DNA of 64,000 nucleotides, from positions 62,001 through 126,000 of the forward strand of contig JAMLHA010000007.1 in the NCBI GenBank assembly GCA_023957475.1. The letters run 5' to 3'. The translations under genes were made by a program, and so were the position numbers. Below, piece by piece: positions 53,294 to 62,270 of this stretch. The first letter of the stretch is position 1. Every line of letters starts with the position of its first letter. This DNA is from Crocinitomicaceae bacterium. Its GTDB lineage: Bacteria; Bacteroidota; Bacteroidia; Flavobacteriales_D; Crocinitomicaceae. A model generated the notes under the pieces. The model did not search any database. It saw only the letters and a program-made list of their open reading frames with translations, and was not told the DNA's origin.

Positions 53294-56074
53294 ATGAGTT
53301 ATTCAAAAGCAAAATCAGTTAAAGAGTTATCTGTCAATGGGAAGAGTTATAAATATAGTTCACTAAAAGATGTTAAATCGGGTGGAATTGAGCATTTGCC
53401 GTTTAGTATTCGTATTTTATTGGAAAATGTTCTAAGAAATTACGATGGGTTTAGTATTACAGATGAACATGTTGATACATTATTGAACTGGACACCAGAA
53501 GAAATTGATAAAGATATTCCATTTAAGCCAGGACGTGTATTGATGCAAGATTTTACTGGAGTTCCAGCAGTGGTTGACATGGCGTCTTTAAGAGCAGAAT
53601 TTGTTAGACATGGAAAAGATGGTCAAAAAATCAATCCAGCTATTCCTGTTGACTTAGTTATTGACCACTCTGTAAATGTTGATTATTATGGTACTGATTA
53701 TTCGTATGGTAAAAATGTTGAGTTAGAATTTGAGCGAAATCAAGAACGTTACGAATTATTAAAATGGGCACAAAAAGGATTGAGTAACTTTACAGTTGTT
53801 CCTCCGGGAATGGGTATTTGTCACCAAGTAAACTTAGAATATTTAGCAAAAGGTGTAACCGAAAGAAATGGTTGGTTGTTCCCAGATACGCTTGTTGGTA
53901 CCGATTCTCATACGCCAATGGTGAATGGTATTGGTGTTGTTGCTTGGGGTGTTGGTGGAATTGAAGCAGAAGCTGCCATGTTGGATCAACCGATTTTCTT
54001 TACTTGTCCTCAAGTTGTTGGTTTAAAATTAACAGGAAATATTCCTAACCATTGTACGGCAACAGATATGGTACTTACAATTACACGTCTATTGCGTGAT
54101 ACAGGTGTGGTTGGAAAATTTGTTGAAGTATTTGGTGACGGATTGGACAATTTAACGGTCACTGATAGAGCTACAATTGCTAATATGTCTCCAGAATTTG
54201 GATGTACCGTTACTTATTTCCCAATTGATAACCGTACGTTGGAGTACATGCATTCAACCAATCGTTCAGAAGAACAAATTAAGATAGTTGAAAGCTATTG
54301 TAGAGAGAATTTATTGTGGAGAACTGGTAATGAAAATATTCAATACTCCAAAGTTGTTGAATTAGACCTTTCAACGTTAGAGCCAACAGTTTCTGGTCCT
54401 AAACGCCCACAAGATAAAATCTTTGTGAAAGATTTAGCTGTTAAATTTAAAGAAGTATTAAAAGACGAATTTAAAAGAGATTATCAACCGAAAGATGAAA
54501 GAGCAGAACAAGCTTGGTTGAAAGAAGGTGGTTCCGGTACAGAATTTACTTTCGGAAAAGTACCAATGAATGGTGAATCGCATTCAGAAGTTATTGTTGA
54601 TGATAGCAAAATGCGTTCTGTTCGTATCAAACAAGCGCATAAAGAATTTGTTGTTAGTGATGGTAGTATTGTTATTGCAGCAATTACTAGTTGTACTAAC
54701 ACATCAAATCCTGCGGTAATGGTTGGAGCTGGTTTGTTGGCCAGAAATGCCATTGAAAAAGGATTGAGAACAAAATCTTGGGTAAAAACATCTTTGGCTC
54801 CAGGTTCTAAGGTTGTAACTAAATATTTGCAACGCTCTGGATTGGATGTGGATTTAGAAGCATTGCGTTTCCACACAGTTGGATATGGGTGTACTTCTTG
54901 TATTGGTAACTCAGGACCGCTTCCAACGGCTATTGCAACAGCAGTGGATAAAGGTGAATTGGTGGTTGCTTCTGTACTTTCTGGAAATAGAAACTTCGAA
55001 GCACGTGTTCACCCACAAGTAAAAATGAATTTCTTGATGTCACCAATGTTGGTTGTTGCTTACGCCTTAGTTGGTAGAGTGGATGTTGATTTGATTAATG
55101 ATCCATTGGATTATGATCCGAATGGAAACCCTGTTTATTTGAAGGATATTTGGCCATCAAGAGATGAAATCAGAAATACTATCAATGAATGTGTAAAACA
55201 AGAAGATTTTGGTGAGATCTACGATGTGATTTTTGATGGATCTACAGATTGGCAAACATTGAAAGTAAATTTGGAAGAAAACTTTGAATGGAAGCAAAAT
55301 TCAACTTACATCAAAGAAGCTCCTTTCTTTGAAAATTTGGAAGCCGAAACAAAACCGATCGCTGATATCAACGGGGCAAGAGTATTGTTGTATTTAGGAG
55401 ATTCTGTTACAACAGATCATATTTCTCCAGCAGGATCTTTTAAAGAAGAAACAGCTGCCGGTCAATATTTGTTGTCTAATGGTGTTGTTAAAGAAAATTT
55501 CAATTCTTATGGTTCTCGTCGTGGTAATCACGAAGTAATGATGAGAGGAACATTTGCCAACGTTCGTATTAAAAATAAAGTTGCCGATAGAGAAGGAGGT
55601 TATAGCCGTTACTTCCCTACAAATGAAGTGAAAACAGTGTTTGATGTAGCAATGGATTACAAGAAAGACAACACACCTCTTGTGATTTTGGCTGGCAAAG
55701 AATATGGTTCTGGCTCATCTCGTGACTGGGCAGCTAAAGGTACTTTCTTATTAGGTGTTAAGGCAGTTATTGCAGAAAGCTATGAACGTATCCATAGAAG
55801 CAACCTTGTTGGTATGGGAGTTGCTCCATTGGTGTTTACAAACGGGCAAAATGCAGAGTCACTTGGACTTGATGGAACAGAAACATACAGTATTAGTGGA
55901 TTGGCAGATCATCTAACGCCACGAAAAATACTAGATGTGAAGGCTGTTCACCCATCTGGTAAAGAAATCAACTTTAAGGTAGAAGCGCGTTTAGATTCTC
56001 AAATCGAAATAGAATACTACAAGAATGATGGTATCTTGCAGTATGTTTTAAGAGATTATTTGAAGAAGAATTAA
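53294..56074 (+). CDS. acnA: Aconitate hydratase A
   Basis: Isomerises citrate to isocitrate in the TCA cycle with a [4Fe-4S] cluster; 926 residues, typical of the AcnA/IRP class. Cluster cysteines are found in ITSCTNTSNPAVM and YGCTSCIGNSGP; substrate-binding motifs VGTDSHTPMVNG, GDSVTTDHISPAG, and EYGSGSSRDWAAKGT near the C-terminus. Cytosolic. Stands alone with a terminator 29 bases after the stop. A weak box (TAAATTTG at 53202-53209) lies upstream, with a ~80-base leader if used. Confidence 0.98.
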   Translation: MSYSKAKSVKELSVNGKSYKYSSLKDVKSGGIEHLPFSIRILLENVLRNYDGFSITDEHVDTLLNWTPEEIDKDIPFKPGRVLMQDFTGVPAVVDMASLRAEFVRHGKDGQKINPAIPVDLVIDHSVNVDYYGTDYSYGKNVELEFERNQERYELLKWAQKGLSNFTVVPPGMGICHQVNLEYLAKGVTERNGWLFPDTLVGTDSHTPMVNGIGVVAWGVGGIEAEAAMLDQPIFFTCPQVVGLKLTGNIPNHCTATDMVLTITRLLRDTGVVGKFVEVFGDGLDNLTVTDRATIANMSPEFGCTVTYFPIDNRTLEYMHSTNRSEEQIKIVESYCRENLLWRTGNENIQYSKVVELDLSTLEPTVSGPKRPQDKIFVKDLAVKFKEVLKDEFKRDYQPKDERAEQAWLKEGGSGTEFTFGKVPMNGESHSEVIVDDSKMRSVRIKQAHKEFVVSDGSIVIAAITSCTNTSNPAVMVGAGLLARNAIEKGLRTKSWVKTSLAPGSKVVTKYLQRSGLDVDLEALRFHTVGYGCTSCIGNSGPLPTAIATAVDKGELVVASVLSGNRNFEARVHPQVKMNFLMSPMLVVAYALVGRVDVDLINDPLDYDPNGNPVYLKDIWPSRDEIRNTINECVKQEDFGEIYDVIFDGSTDWQTLKVNLEENFEWKQNSTYIKEAPFFENLEAETKPIADINGARVLLYLGDSVTTDHISPAGSFKEETAAGQYLLSNGVVKENFNSYGSRRGNHEVMMRGTFANVRIKNKVADREGGYSRYFPTNEVKTVFDVAMDYKKDNTPLVILAGKEYGSGSSRDWAAKGTFLLGVKAVIAESYERIHRSNLVGMGVAPLVFTNGQNAESLGLDGTETYSISGLADHLTPRKILDVKAVHPSGKEINFKVEARLDSQIEIEYYKNDGILQYVLRDYLKKN

Positions 56075-56103
56075 GATTCGTTTCTGGATAGTTTTTAAAA
56101 ACG

Positions 56104-56137
56104 AAAGAGGTTATTTGAAATGAATAACCTCTTTTTT
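56104..56137 (+). terminator. Terminator of acnA
   Basis: AAAGAGGTTATT pairs with AATAACCTCTTT around a 7-base loop, then T residues. Confidence 0.9.
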
Positions 56138-56196
56138 ATATTTTAGAACACAACTATCCGAAACTTTTTAAAATGAAACGCAAAAAGGAAATGTCT

Positions 56197-56325
56197 AGGA
56201 TTTCTCTCTTCGTTCGAAATGACCACCTTGGCTTGAAGTTGGGAAAATAGGGCTGGCTTCGCTAGCCCCATTTTCCCCTCATACACGGTAGTTTTTTAGT
56301 CATTTCGAACGAAGTGAGAAATCCT
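56197..56325. repeat. REPIN-like inverted repeat with inner hairpin
   Basis: The 27-base outer arms (56197-56223, with TTCGTTCGAAATGAC, and 56299-56325, with GTCATTTCGAACGAAG) are inverse copies with one or two mismatches. Within them 56241-56276 is a second hairpin, GGGAAAATAGGGCT opposite AGCCCCATTTTCCC. The paired-end structure recalls REPIN elements mobilised by RAYT transposases. No coding sequence in 56138-56520. Confidence 0.8.
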
Positions 56326-56520
56326 TCAACAGGAAATTTACCTTATCAATTGAAAATAGAAAAAACGCTTCCAAAACAGTTGCATTTATTCAAAAAAGAG
56401 GGCTTTTTTTTTCTTGACTTTGTTAAAACGCTCATGAAAAACAAAGTGATGTAGAAGAAAATTGTCTAAATTTGGAAAACTTCAGATGAATGTGGTTTTA
56501 GAATAAGATGGAAACAAAAA

Positions 56521-56545
56521 AAGGTTGCTCGTAATGAACAACCTT
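56521..56545 (-). terminator. Terminator of the 66-residue membrane-protein gene
   Basis: AAGGTTG pairs with CAACCTT around an 11-base loop; on the minus strand a T run follows (56520-56514). Confidence 0.8.
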
Positions 56546-56566
56546 AACTATCTTTAAAATCAAAAA

Positions 56567-56767
56567 TTATTTAATTTGATTCTTGTCGTCTTTTGCTTTT
56601 TTATTGAATTTATTTTGAAGATTTAACCAATAAAGTACTCCAAAAAAGCCGCCAAATAACACAGTTGTATTAAAAACTGTAGTAATCATATTGTTTTCAT
56701 CGTAGATGAATGAAAGGATTGAATCTAAACAATCTCCAACTCCCCACCAAAAATCTGTTGCGTTCAT
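56567..56767 (-). CDS. Small single-span membrane protein of unknown function
   Basis: 66 residues: an aromatic N-terminus (MNATDFWWGVGDCLDSIL), one hydrophobic helix (about 28-48, TTVLFGGFFGVLYWL) and a strongly basic, soluble tail (KKAKDDKNQIK). Proteins of this size and layout (starting with F-W-W-G) occur across Bacteroidota as far as I recall. A terminator follows, and it does not overlap neighbours. Function unknown. Confidence 0.75.
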   Translation of the reverse strand: MNATDFWWGVGDCLDSILSFIYDENNMITTVFNTTVLFGGFFGVLYWLNLQNKFNKKAKDDKNQIK

Positions 56768-56872
56768 TTCTATAAAATTTTTATCAAAGAAAGTAATATT
56801 TTTCCGAATAGCATAAATTTTTAGTAGATATTTTTTAAAAATCGATTGTTAATATTCAATCTAAATAAAATC

Positions 56873-57814
56873 CTATTTCTTCTTTATACCTATAATATTG
56901 GGTAATCTCCAAAATTCGGCATTGGTGTCAATTGGGTAAGTTCTTGAAACATAACTACCTAATTTTTCGATGCGATCATTTTCTGTATCAACAAATAAAC
57001 TTGTTTGCGGACCACCTTCCATGTAAATGGCATTTCTTAAAGGTCGTTCCAATTTGGTCATAAATTGAATCATTTCATTGTGTGAGTATGGAGAACGAGT
57101 AAAAATAAAATAAATTTGTTGGTAATCGTCCTTTGCAACAATTAATTGACTACACCATTGTGGATTTTTGTTCCAACTCATTGGCGAACCATTGCAATCA
57201 ATCATTCTCAATCCTTGTGCAATCGAAGCATAATCTTTTTTAATAGTCTCTAAATTGCTGCATTTTAAATCGATGATGTCAAACTCTGGCAAATCTTTTC
57301 TCAATGGATTAAACGCAATTGCCATGTTGTAACCTTCGTATGGTCGAGGATTGTTTGCATATTCTTTCGTATTCTGCATATATCCCTTGCTTGATAATTG
57401 ATTTCTAACATCGTACATTCCTGCATTAATGGCAACCATTAAATCGTGGTGTTCTGCCCAATCAACAACACACAATGAAGTTGAATCGAATTGAGAAGCA
57501 GAAAGCATTTCAAATTTGAATTTTTCAGGATCAATTCTCAGTAAACTAATTTTAGAATCACCAATTTTTACTTTTCTTGGGCCATCCAACTCAATATATT
57601 CCAACCCATTTTCAAGTTGAACCCATTTATTGTCAAATTTTTTGTAATAAGGTGGATTGAAAATAGAATTGTAAAGTGCCGAATCAATGGTGGCTGTGTC
57701 GTTATTGTTGGTATAAAGCGTTGAGTCCACCTCTTGTTGCGAACAAGAAACAAAAGGGATTGCTAATAGAGCAATCAAAAAATGTGCCTTGTTAGATTTT
57801 ATTATACGTTTCAT
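56873..57814 (-). CDS. Phosphodiester glycosidase (NAGPA-type) lipoprotein
   Basis: 313 residues. Lipoprotein signal (LLAIPFVSCSQQE, Cys24). The NAGPA/phosphodiester-glycosidase domain runs from about residue 75: VAINAGMYD, ALRMIDCNG-like GLRMIDCNGSP, QLIVAKDDYQQIYFIFT and NAIYMEGGPQTSLFV, the last being the usual GG(P/G) end motif. Family members split N-acetylglucosamine or similar sugars from phosphodiesters; the substrate here is unknown. Monocistronic. Confidence 0.85.
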   Translation of the reverse strand: MKRIIKSNKAHFLIALLAIPFVSCSQQEVDSTLYTNNNDTATIDSALYNSIFNPPYYKKFDNKWVQLENGLEYIELDGPRKVKIGDSKISLLRIDPEKFKFEMLSASQFDSTSLCVVDWAEHHDLMVAINAGMYDVRNQLSSKGYMQNTKEYANNPRPYEGYNMAIAFNPLRKDLPEFDIIDLKCSNLETIKKDYASIAQGLRMIDCNGSPMSWNKNPQWCSQLIVAKDDYQQIYFIFTRSPYSHNEMIQFMTKLERPLRNAIYMEGGPQTSLFVDTENDRIEKLGSYVSRTYPIDTNAEFWRLPNIIGIKKK

Positions 57815-57876
57815 GCGGAGAAATAGGTTTTACTAAAATACTACAAATTTCGAGCCAAATAAATGATTTTTGTCAG

Positions 57877-58653
57877 TTATGGCTTAAAATTTTCAATAGC
57901 CATCGTTAATTCTATAAATTGATCAACGGATAATACTTCTGGACGCAATGTCAAAAAGGCATGTTCAAAATTTTCTGGTGTGAGTTTTTTTAATGAATTG
58001 CGCAAGGTCTTTCTTCGTTGATTGAATCCAGTTTTTACAACCGAAATGAATAACTTTTCGCTACATGGTAAAGAAGTTCTTGCATTTCTTGTACAACGTA
58101 TTACGCCAGATTTTACTTTTGGTGGTGGGTTGAAAACGTGTTCGCTAACGGTGAAACAGTATTCAATGTCATAAAAAGCTTGCATCAAAACACTCAATAT
58201 GCCGTATTGCTTTGAACCTGGTTTTTCTGCCACACGTTCTGCTACTTCTTTTTGAAACATTCCCATTATTTCGGGTATTTGGTTTCGGTAATCCAAACAT
58301 TTAAAGAGAATTTGTGACGAAATGTTGTAAGGAAAGTTCCCAACAACGGCAATAGGCTCATTTCCCATTAATTGAGTCAAATCAATTTTTAAAAAATCAG
58401 CTTCTAAAATCTTTCCTTTTAGAGATGGAAAATGTACTTTGAGGTAATCAATTGATTCTGTGTCAACATCCATTACTGTCAAATCAATTTCTGGGAGTTT
58501 CAATAAAAATTCTGTCAAAGCACCAGTGCCTGGACCAATTTCTAAAGCACGTTTGCAACCGTTGTGAAACTTAAATTGTTCGGCAATTTTCTGACAGATA
58601 TTTTTATCAACTAAAAAATGCTGACCAAGGTGTTTTTTCGCTTTGACTGTCAT
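57877..58653 (-). CDS. rsmA: 16S rRNA (A1518/A1519) dimethyltransferase
   Basis: 258 residues; uses SAM to add two methyl groups to each of two adjacent adenines near the 3' end of 16S rRNA. Motifs: KKHLGQHFLVD at the N-terminus, EIGPGTGALTEFLL (SAM), VVGNFPYNISSQI (catalytic NxPY), PPPKVKSGVIRC, NQRRKTLRNSLK. Overlaps the DUF4286 gene by 4 bases. Its lack gives kasugamycin resistance in known bacteria. Confidence 0.97.
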   Translation of the reverse strand: MTVKAKKHLGQHFLVDKNICQKIAEQFKFHNGCKRALEIGPGTGALTEFLLKLPEIDLTVMDVDTESIDYLKVHFPSLKGKILEADFLKIDLTQLMGNEPIAVVGNFPYNISSQILFKCLDYRNQIPEIMGMFQKEVAERVAEKPGSKQYGILSVLMQAFYDIEYCFTVSEHVFNPPPKVKSGVIRCTRNARTSLPCSEKLFISVVKTGFNQRRKTLRNSLKKLTPENFEHAFLTLRPEVLSVDQFIELTMAIENFKP

Positions 58654-58964
58654 TTTTTAAATTCTTCTACAATGGTTAAAACTGTACGAAATGCACCAAA
58701 TTTTCCTTGAAATTTCATCGAATGTTCATGCTGTAATTTAGGTGCAAAAAGCTGTTGGTAAACATCGTATTGATCTTGATTTGGAGCAAGATATTGTATG
58801 GCGTAGGTAACGCCACCATCTTCCTCTCCATGCACTTTTGAAATTCTACTTTCAATAAAACATCCAGTTTGCATTACGTCTGGGATGTGTTTGGTGAGCA
58901 TCCATTCTAACCATTCATCATGTACAGAATGATCGATATTTACAGTTACATTGTATAAAATCAT
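58650..58964 (-). CDS. DUF4286 family protein
   Basis: 104 residues, soluble, ferredoxin-like (dimeric alpha-beta barrel) pattern: MILYNVTVNIDHSVHDEW, WMLTKHIPDVMQTGCF, GGVTYAIQYL, FGAFRTVLTIVEEF. A domain of unknown function of Bacteroidota, regularly next to rsmA in my memory. Starts right at the point predicted for transcription (box 58976-58969), so the message appears leaderless. Translationally coupled to rsmA by a 4-base overlap. Confidence 0.9.
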   Translation of the reverse strand: MILYNVTVNIDHSVHDEWLEWMLTKHIPDVMQTGCFIESRISKVHGEEDGGVTYAIQYLAPNQDQYDVYQQLFAPKLQHEHSMKFQGKFGAFRTVLTIVEEFKK

Positions 58965-58968
58965 ACAG

Positions 58969-58976
58969 CAAAGTTA
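58969..58976 (-). promoter_or_regulatory. -7 box of the DUF4286-rsmA operon
   Basis: TAACTTTG on the minus strand ends five bases before the ATG at 58964. No TTG at -33. Implies a leaderless message. Confidence 0.5.
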
Positions 58977-59012
58977 CTGAAAGTAATAAAATACAGTGTA
59001 TTAAATCGGTAA

Positions 59013-61064
59013 TTATTTAGCAATTACAAGCGTTTGATTGACAACACCTTTCTGCGTGACTATTTTAATGAAATAAGCTCCATTTGTTAACTGTTTTGTG
59101 TCTATTTGTAGAGAATTGGCATGTAAATCGTTGTTTTCAAAAACTAATTTCCCAGATGTGTTGAACAATCTAACAGCGACTATTTTATCGTCTTCTGCTT
59201 CTATGTTTATTTGTTCTTTTGCCGGATTTGGAAAAACAATAGCAGAGTTAACAGTTGCTTGAGAAATGGCTAAAGCATTCGGGTCACCAACTTGAATATT
59301 GTCCACAAACACATTGTTTCCGCCTGAAGAAGTGAATTTGAATTTTACCAATAAATGATCAACCAAATGAGATGTATTTAAAGTTGCCTGTGTGTTTTTC
59401 CATTCAGTAGCATCGCTTGGGAAAAATGGGTTGACAACAGGTGAATTGACTGTTTTTAAGCTTGATGCACCTGACAATGTTTTTCGCTGTTCCCACGTTT
59501 TTCCACAGTCTTTAGATACATAAACTTGTAATAAATCAATATTATTTGAAGCTTTTTGTGCATAAGCAAAATCAAAAGAAATAACCGCTGATGATAAATT
59601 GGATAGATCAACAGGTAAAAGATAGAACTCACTAACAATCGGGCTTTCAATAATATAATTGTTGACATAAAATGAATGATTGGAATTGAATCCGGCAGAA
59701 TTTGTTACGCTCCAATTGTATGGTGTATTGTTTTCCAATACCACGCAATTATTTGTTGTATTTTCAAATCTTTCGATGTAAAACGATGGTGCACTGTTTT
59801 CTGGTAATACGGTAATGTAATCTGATAAAGTGATTTCCTTTTCAATTCCTGCTCGAATAACTTTTAAATGAACATCATATTTACCTGGAGTAGAGTAAAC
59901 AACTTTAGTAGAAGAATCTGAAAGAGAGGTTGCAGTGCCTCCAAAAAAGTCCCATGTGCGAGTTTCTATTCCGTGATAAGACAAATCATAAAATTGGATA
60001 GAATCACCAACACATACAACACGTTTATCTGATTCAAACTTAGCGTTGCAAAGATAATAAGTACCGTCATCTGTTCCGGTTGCAATTAAATTAGCTGGTT
60101 GCCACAAGTTGTTTCTATTTGCAACAGAAGAGTTTAAACAAGCATGCATTCTTGCTTTCTGCCCTTCGGTAAACATTCTTCCACAATAAGCATAATCCAT
60201 GTAGTTTTGAACATTGTCTAAATCTCCACAAGTTGTGCCGTTTAAATTGCATGATTGCCATCCCAATGTGTTTGGTGTATCAGCTACTTCATCGTCAAAA
60301 GCACAATTTCCAGGATCTGCAACAGGAAGATAATAGTAATCTGGCACATTGTTTCCTCCCCAAATATGGTATAGATTGAGGAAGTGACCAATTTCATGTG
60401 TTAGCACAGTTCTTCTAAAATATTCAGATGTACCAATTGTACCCAAATAAGCATGTTGCATTACAATACCGTCCCATTCTGGTTTGACGTCAGCTTCTGC
60501 AGGCATCATGGAGTGTCCAGCTAAACCAGCAGCTTCTGCACAAACATAAACATTTAGGTATTTATTTGGCGGCCAATGAATGAGCGATTTCACATCGTGA
60601 ACACCTGGTTTGGTTAGCGATGAAACAGTGCGTGTAATTCCAGAAGTACAATTTCCATCAGGATCCAATTGAGCTAAACGAAATTCTATTTCACAATCAG
60701 CAGCAATGGACTTGAATGGGGAGACAATTTCATTGGTATCTGCATTTAATTTACGAAATTGAATATTTACTTGCTTTAAAGCATCATAAACTTGCGCATC
60801 ACTAATGTTTTCGGCACCATAATTGTGAATAATATGAAAAACAACGGGAATGACATAAGTTGCTCCCGATTTTGATGAATTGGCTTTGTAAAAAGCTTTC
60901 GTATCAAGTTCTAATTGTTCTTGAGCTATTGCAACTTTTTGTTTGTAATCGCTATCTTTTTGAAATGATGATGCGCGAACTTCATCAGAAATACAAGGAA
61001 ATTTTTCTGTTTGAGCATACGAAAACGAAGCAAACAATAAAAAAGTAATAATAGAAACTTTCAT
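59013..61064 (-). CDS. T9SS-secreted M43 (pappalysin-like) zinc metallopeptidase
   Basis: 683 residues. Signal peptide MKVSIITFLLFASFSYAQ. Catalytic domain about 60-330: VIPVVFHIIHNYG, the zinc motif LTHEIGHFLNLYHIWGG (HExxHxxxxxH), and the Met-turn VQNYMDYAYCGRMFTEGQ. A PKD domain follows (about 350-430, with FYDLSYHGIETRTWDFFGG), a beta-sandwich with NVFVDNIQVGD, and a type A T9SS tail (AIVFPNPAKEQ to NGAYFIKIV). Members cut extracellular proteins. Monocistronic, on the minus strand. Confidence 0.95.
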   Translation of the reverse strand: MKVSIITFLLFASFSYAQTEKFPCISDEVRASSFQKDSDYKQKVAIAQEQLELDTKAFYKANSSKSGATYVIPVVFHIIHNYGAENISDAQVYDALKQVNIQFRKLNADTNEIVSPFKSIAADCEIEFRLAQLDPDGNCTSGITRTVSSLTKPGVHDVKSLIHWPPNKYLNVYVCAEAAGLAGHSMMPAEADVKPEWDGIVMQHAYLGTIGTSEYFRRTVLTHEIGHFLNLYHIWGGNNVPDYYYLPVADPGNCAFDDEVADTPNTLGWQSCNLNGTTCGDLDNVQNYMDYAYCGRMFTEGQKARMHACLNSSVANRNNLWQPANLIATGTDDGTYYLCNAKFESDKRVVCVGDSIQFYDLSYHGIETRTWDFFGGTATSLSDSSTKVVYSTPGKYDVHLKVIRAGIEKEITLSDYITVLPENSAPSFYIERFENTTNNCVVLENNTPYNWSVTNSAGFNSNHSFYVNNYIIESPIVSEFYLLPVDLSNLSSAVISFDFAYAQKASNNIDLLQVYVSKDCGKTWEQRKTLSGASSLKTVNSPVVNPFFPSDATEWKNTQATLNTSHLVDHLLVKFKFTSSGGNNVFVDNIQVGDPNALAISQATVNSAIVFPNPAKEQINIEAEDDKIVAVRLFNTSGKLVFENNDLHANSLQIDTKQLTNGAYFIKIVTQKGVVNQTLVIAK

Positions 61065-61154
61065 ATAGTAATTTTTTTCGAAGATAATGATTTTTAATAA
61101 AACACAGAATCACAAATTAAAATGAATAAACCCCTGAAATTCATTTAAACAGAA

Positions 61155-61183
61155 TTGGAATTAAAAATTCATCCTTACATTTG
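61155..61183 (+). promoter_or_regulatory. Promoter of the dihydrouridine-synthase gene
   Basis: TTG at 61155-61157, 18 bases, TACATTTG at 61176-61183. This shows that the TTG at 61155, the first possible start codon of the frame, is a promoter element and that translation starts at ATG 61191, ~3 bases after transcription. Confidence 0.75.
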
Positions 61184-61190
61184 CAGTTGC

Positions 61191-62189
61191 ATGGTAAAAA
61201 TTAGAGATATAGAATTAGGAGATTTTCCTTTGTTGTTGGCTCCAATGGAAGATGTGAGTGATCCGCCATTTCGTGCGTTGTGTAAGGAAAATGGAGCGGA
61301 TTTAATGTACACAGAATTTATTTCTTCTGAAGGATTGATTCGAGATGCTGCTAAAAGTGTTCAGAAAATGGATATTTTTGAATATGAGCGACCAATTGGT
61401 ATTCAAATATTTGGCTCTGAAATTGAATCCATGCGTCAATGTGCGGAGATTATTGAACGTGCAAATCCAGATATTATTGATATTAATTACGGTTGCCCGG
61501 TTAAAAAAGTAGCTTGTAAAGGAGCTGGTGCAGGTATTTTGCAAGATATTCCAAAAATGGTAAAAATGACCGAAGCCATTGTAAAGCAAGTGAAACTTCC
61601 TGTAACAGTTAAAACACGTTTAGGATGGGACGATAATTCAAAATACATTGTTGAAGTGGCAGAGCGATTGCAAGATGTGGGAATTGAAGCGATTAGTATC
61701 CATGGTAGAACACGTAAACAAATGTACAAAGGTCAAGCTGACTGGACATTGATTGAAAAAGTAAAAAACAATTCAAGAATGCGCATTCCTGTATTTGGAA
61801 ATGGTGATATTGATTCACCAGAAAAAGCATTGGAATATAAAAATAGATATGGCGTTGATGGTGTTATGATTGGACGTGCATCAATTGGATATCCATGGAT
61901 TTTTAATGAAATTAAACATTTTGTAAAAACAGGAGAACACTTACCAAAACCTACCGTTAAAGATAGAGTAGAAGTGGCACGAAGACACTTGGAAATGAGT
62001 GTGAAATGGAAAGGTGAATCATTGGGAGTAGCAGAAATGAAGCGTCATTATACCAATTATTTCAAAGGAATTGCTCATTTCAAAGAGTACCGTATGAAGT
62101 TGGTTACTTCATTTGATTTGGAAGAAATCTATCAAATTTTGGAAGAGATTTCAGCACATGCAGAGATATTTCAATTTGCTAAAGATTAA
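61191..62189 (+). CDS. dusB: tRNA-dihydrouridine synthase, DusB-like
   Basis: 332 residues; FMN-dependent reductase that turns selected uridines of tRNA into dihydrouridine. TIM-barrel motifs: LLAPMEDVSDPPFRALC, DINYGCPVKKVACKGAG (catalytic Cys in the NxGCP motif), VKTRLGWDD, SIHGRTRKQMYKGQADW, GNGDI and MIGRASIGYPWIF. The helical C-terminal domain binds tRNA. Start chosen from the promoter placement. Closest to the DusB branch; the exact uridine position is inferred only. Confidence 0.92.
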   Translation: MVKIRDIELGDFPLLLAPMEDVSDPPFRALCKENGADLMYTEFISSEGLIRDAAKSVQKMDIFEYERPIGIQIFGSEIESMRQCAEIIERANPDIIDINYGCPVKKVACKGAGAGILQDIPKMVKMTEAIVKQVKLPVTVKTRLGWDDNSKYIVEVAERLQDVGIEAISIHGRTRKQMYKGQADWTLIEKVKNNSRMRIPVFGNGDIDSPEKALEYKNRYGVDGVMIGRASIGYPWIFNEIKHFVKTGEHLPKPTVKDRVEVARRHLEMSVKWKGESLGVAEMKRHYTNYFKGIAHFKEYRMKLVTSFDLEEIYQILEEISAHAEIFQFAKD

Positions 62190-62192
62190 AAA

Positions 62193-62226
62193 AAGAGGTT
62201 AATCAAATTAATTGACTAACCTCTTT
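62193..62226. terminator. Bidirectional terminator between dusB and queA
   Basis: AAGAGGTTAATCAA pairs with TTGACTAACCTCTT (one mismatch) around a short loop, flanked by A and T runs; it serves both converging genes. Confidence 0.85.
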
Positions 62227-62270
62227 ATTCATAGTTGTATTTATTTCTAGTTATAGTTTAAACTAGATTT

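Noticed and set aside
61155..61190. Longer dusB starting at TTG 61155
   Set aside because: The TTG is the -33 element of a good promoter and TACATTTG would be inside the coding region; ATG 61191 gives the usual N-terminus.
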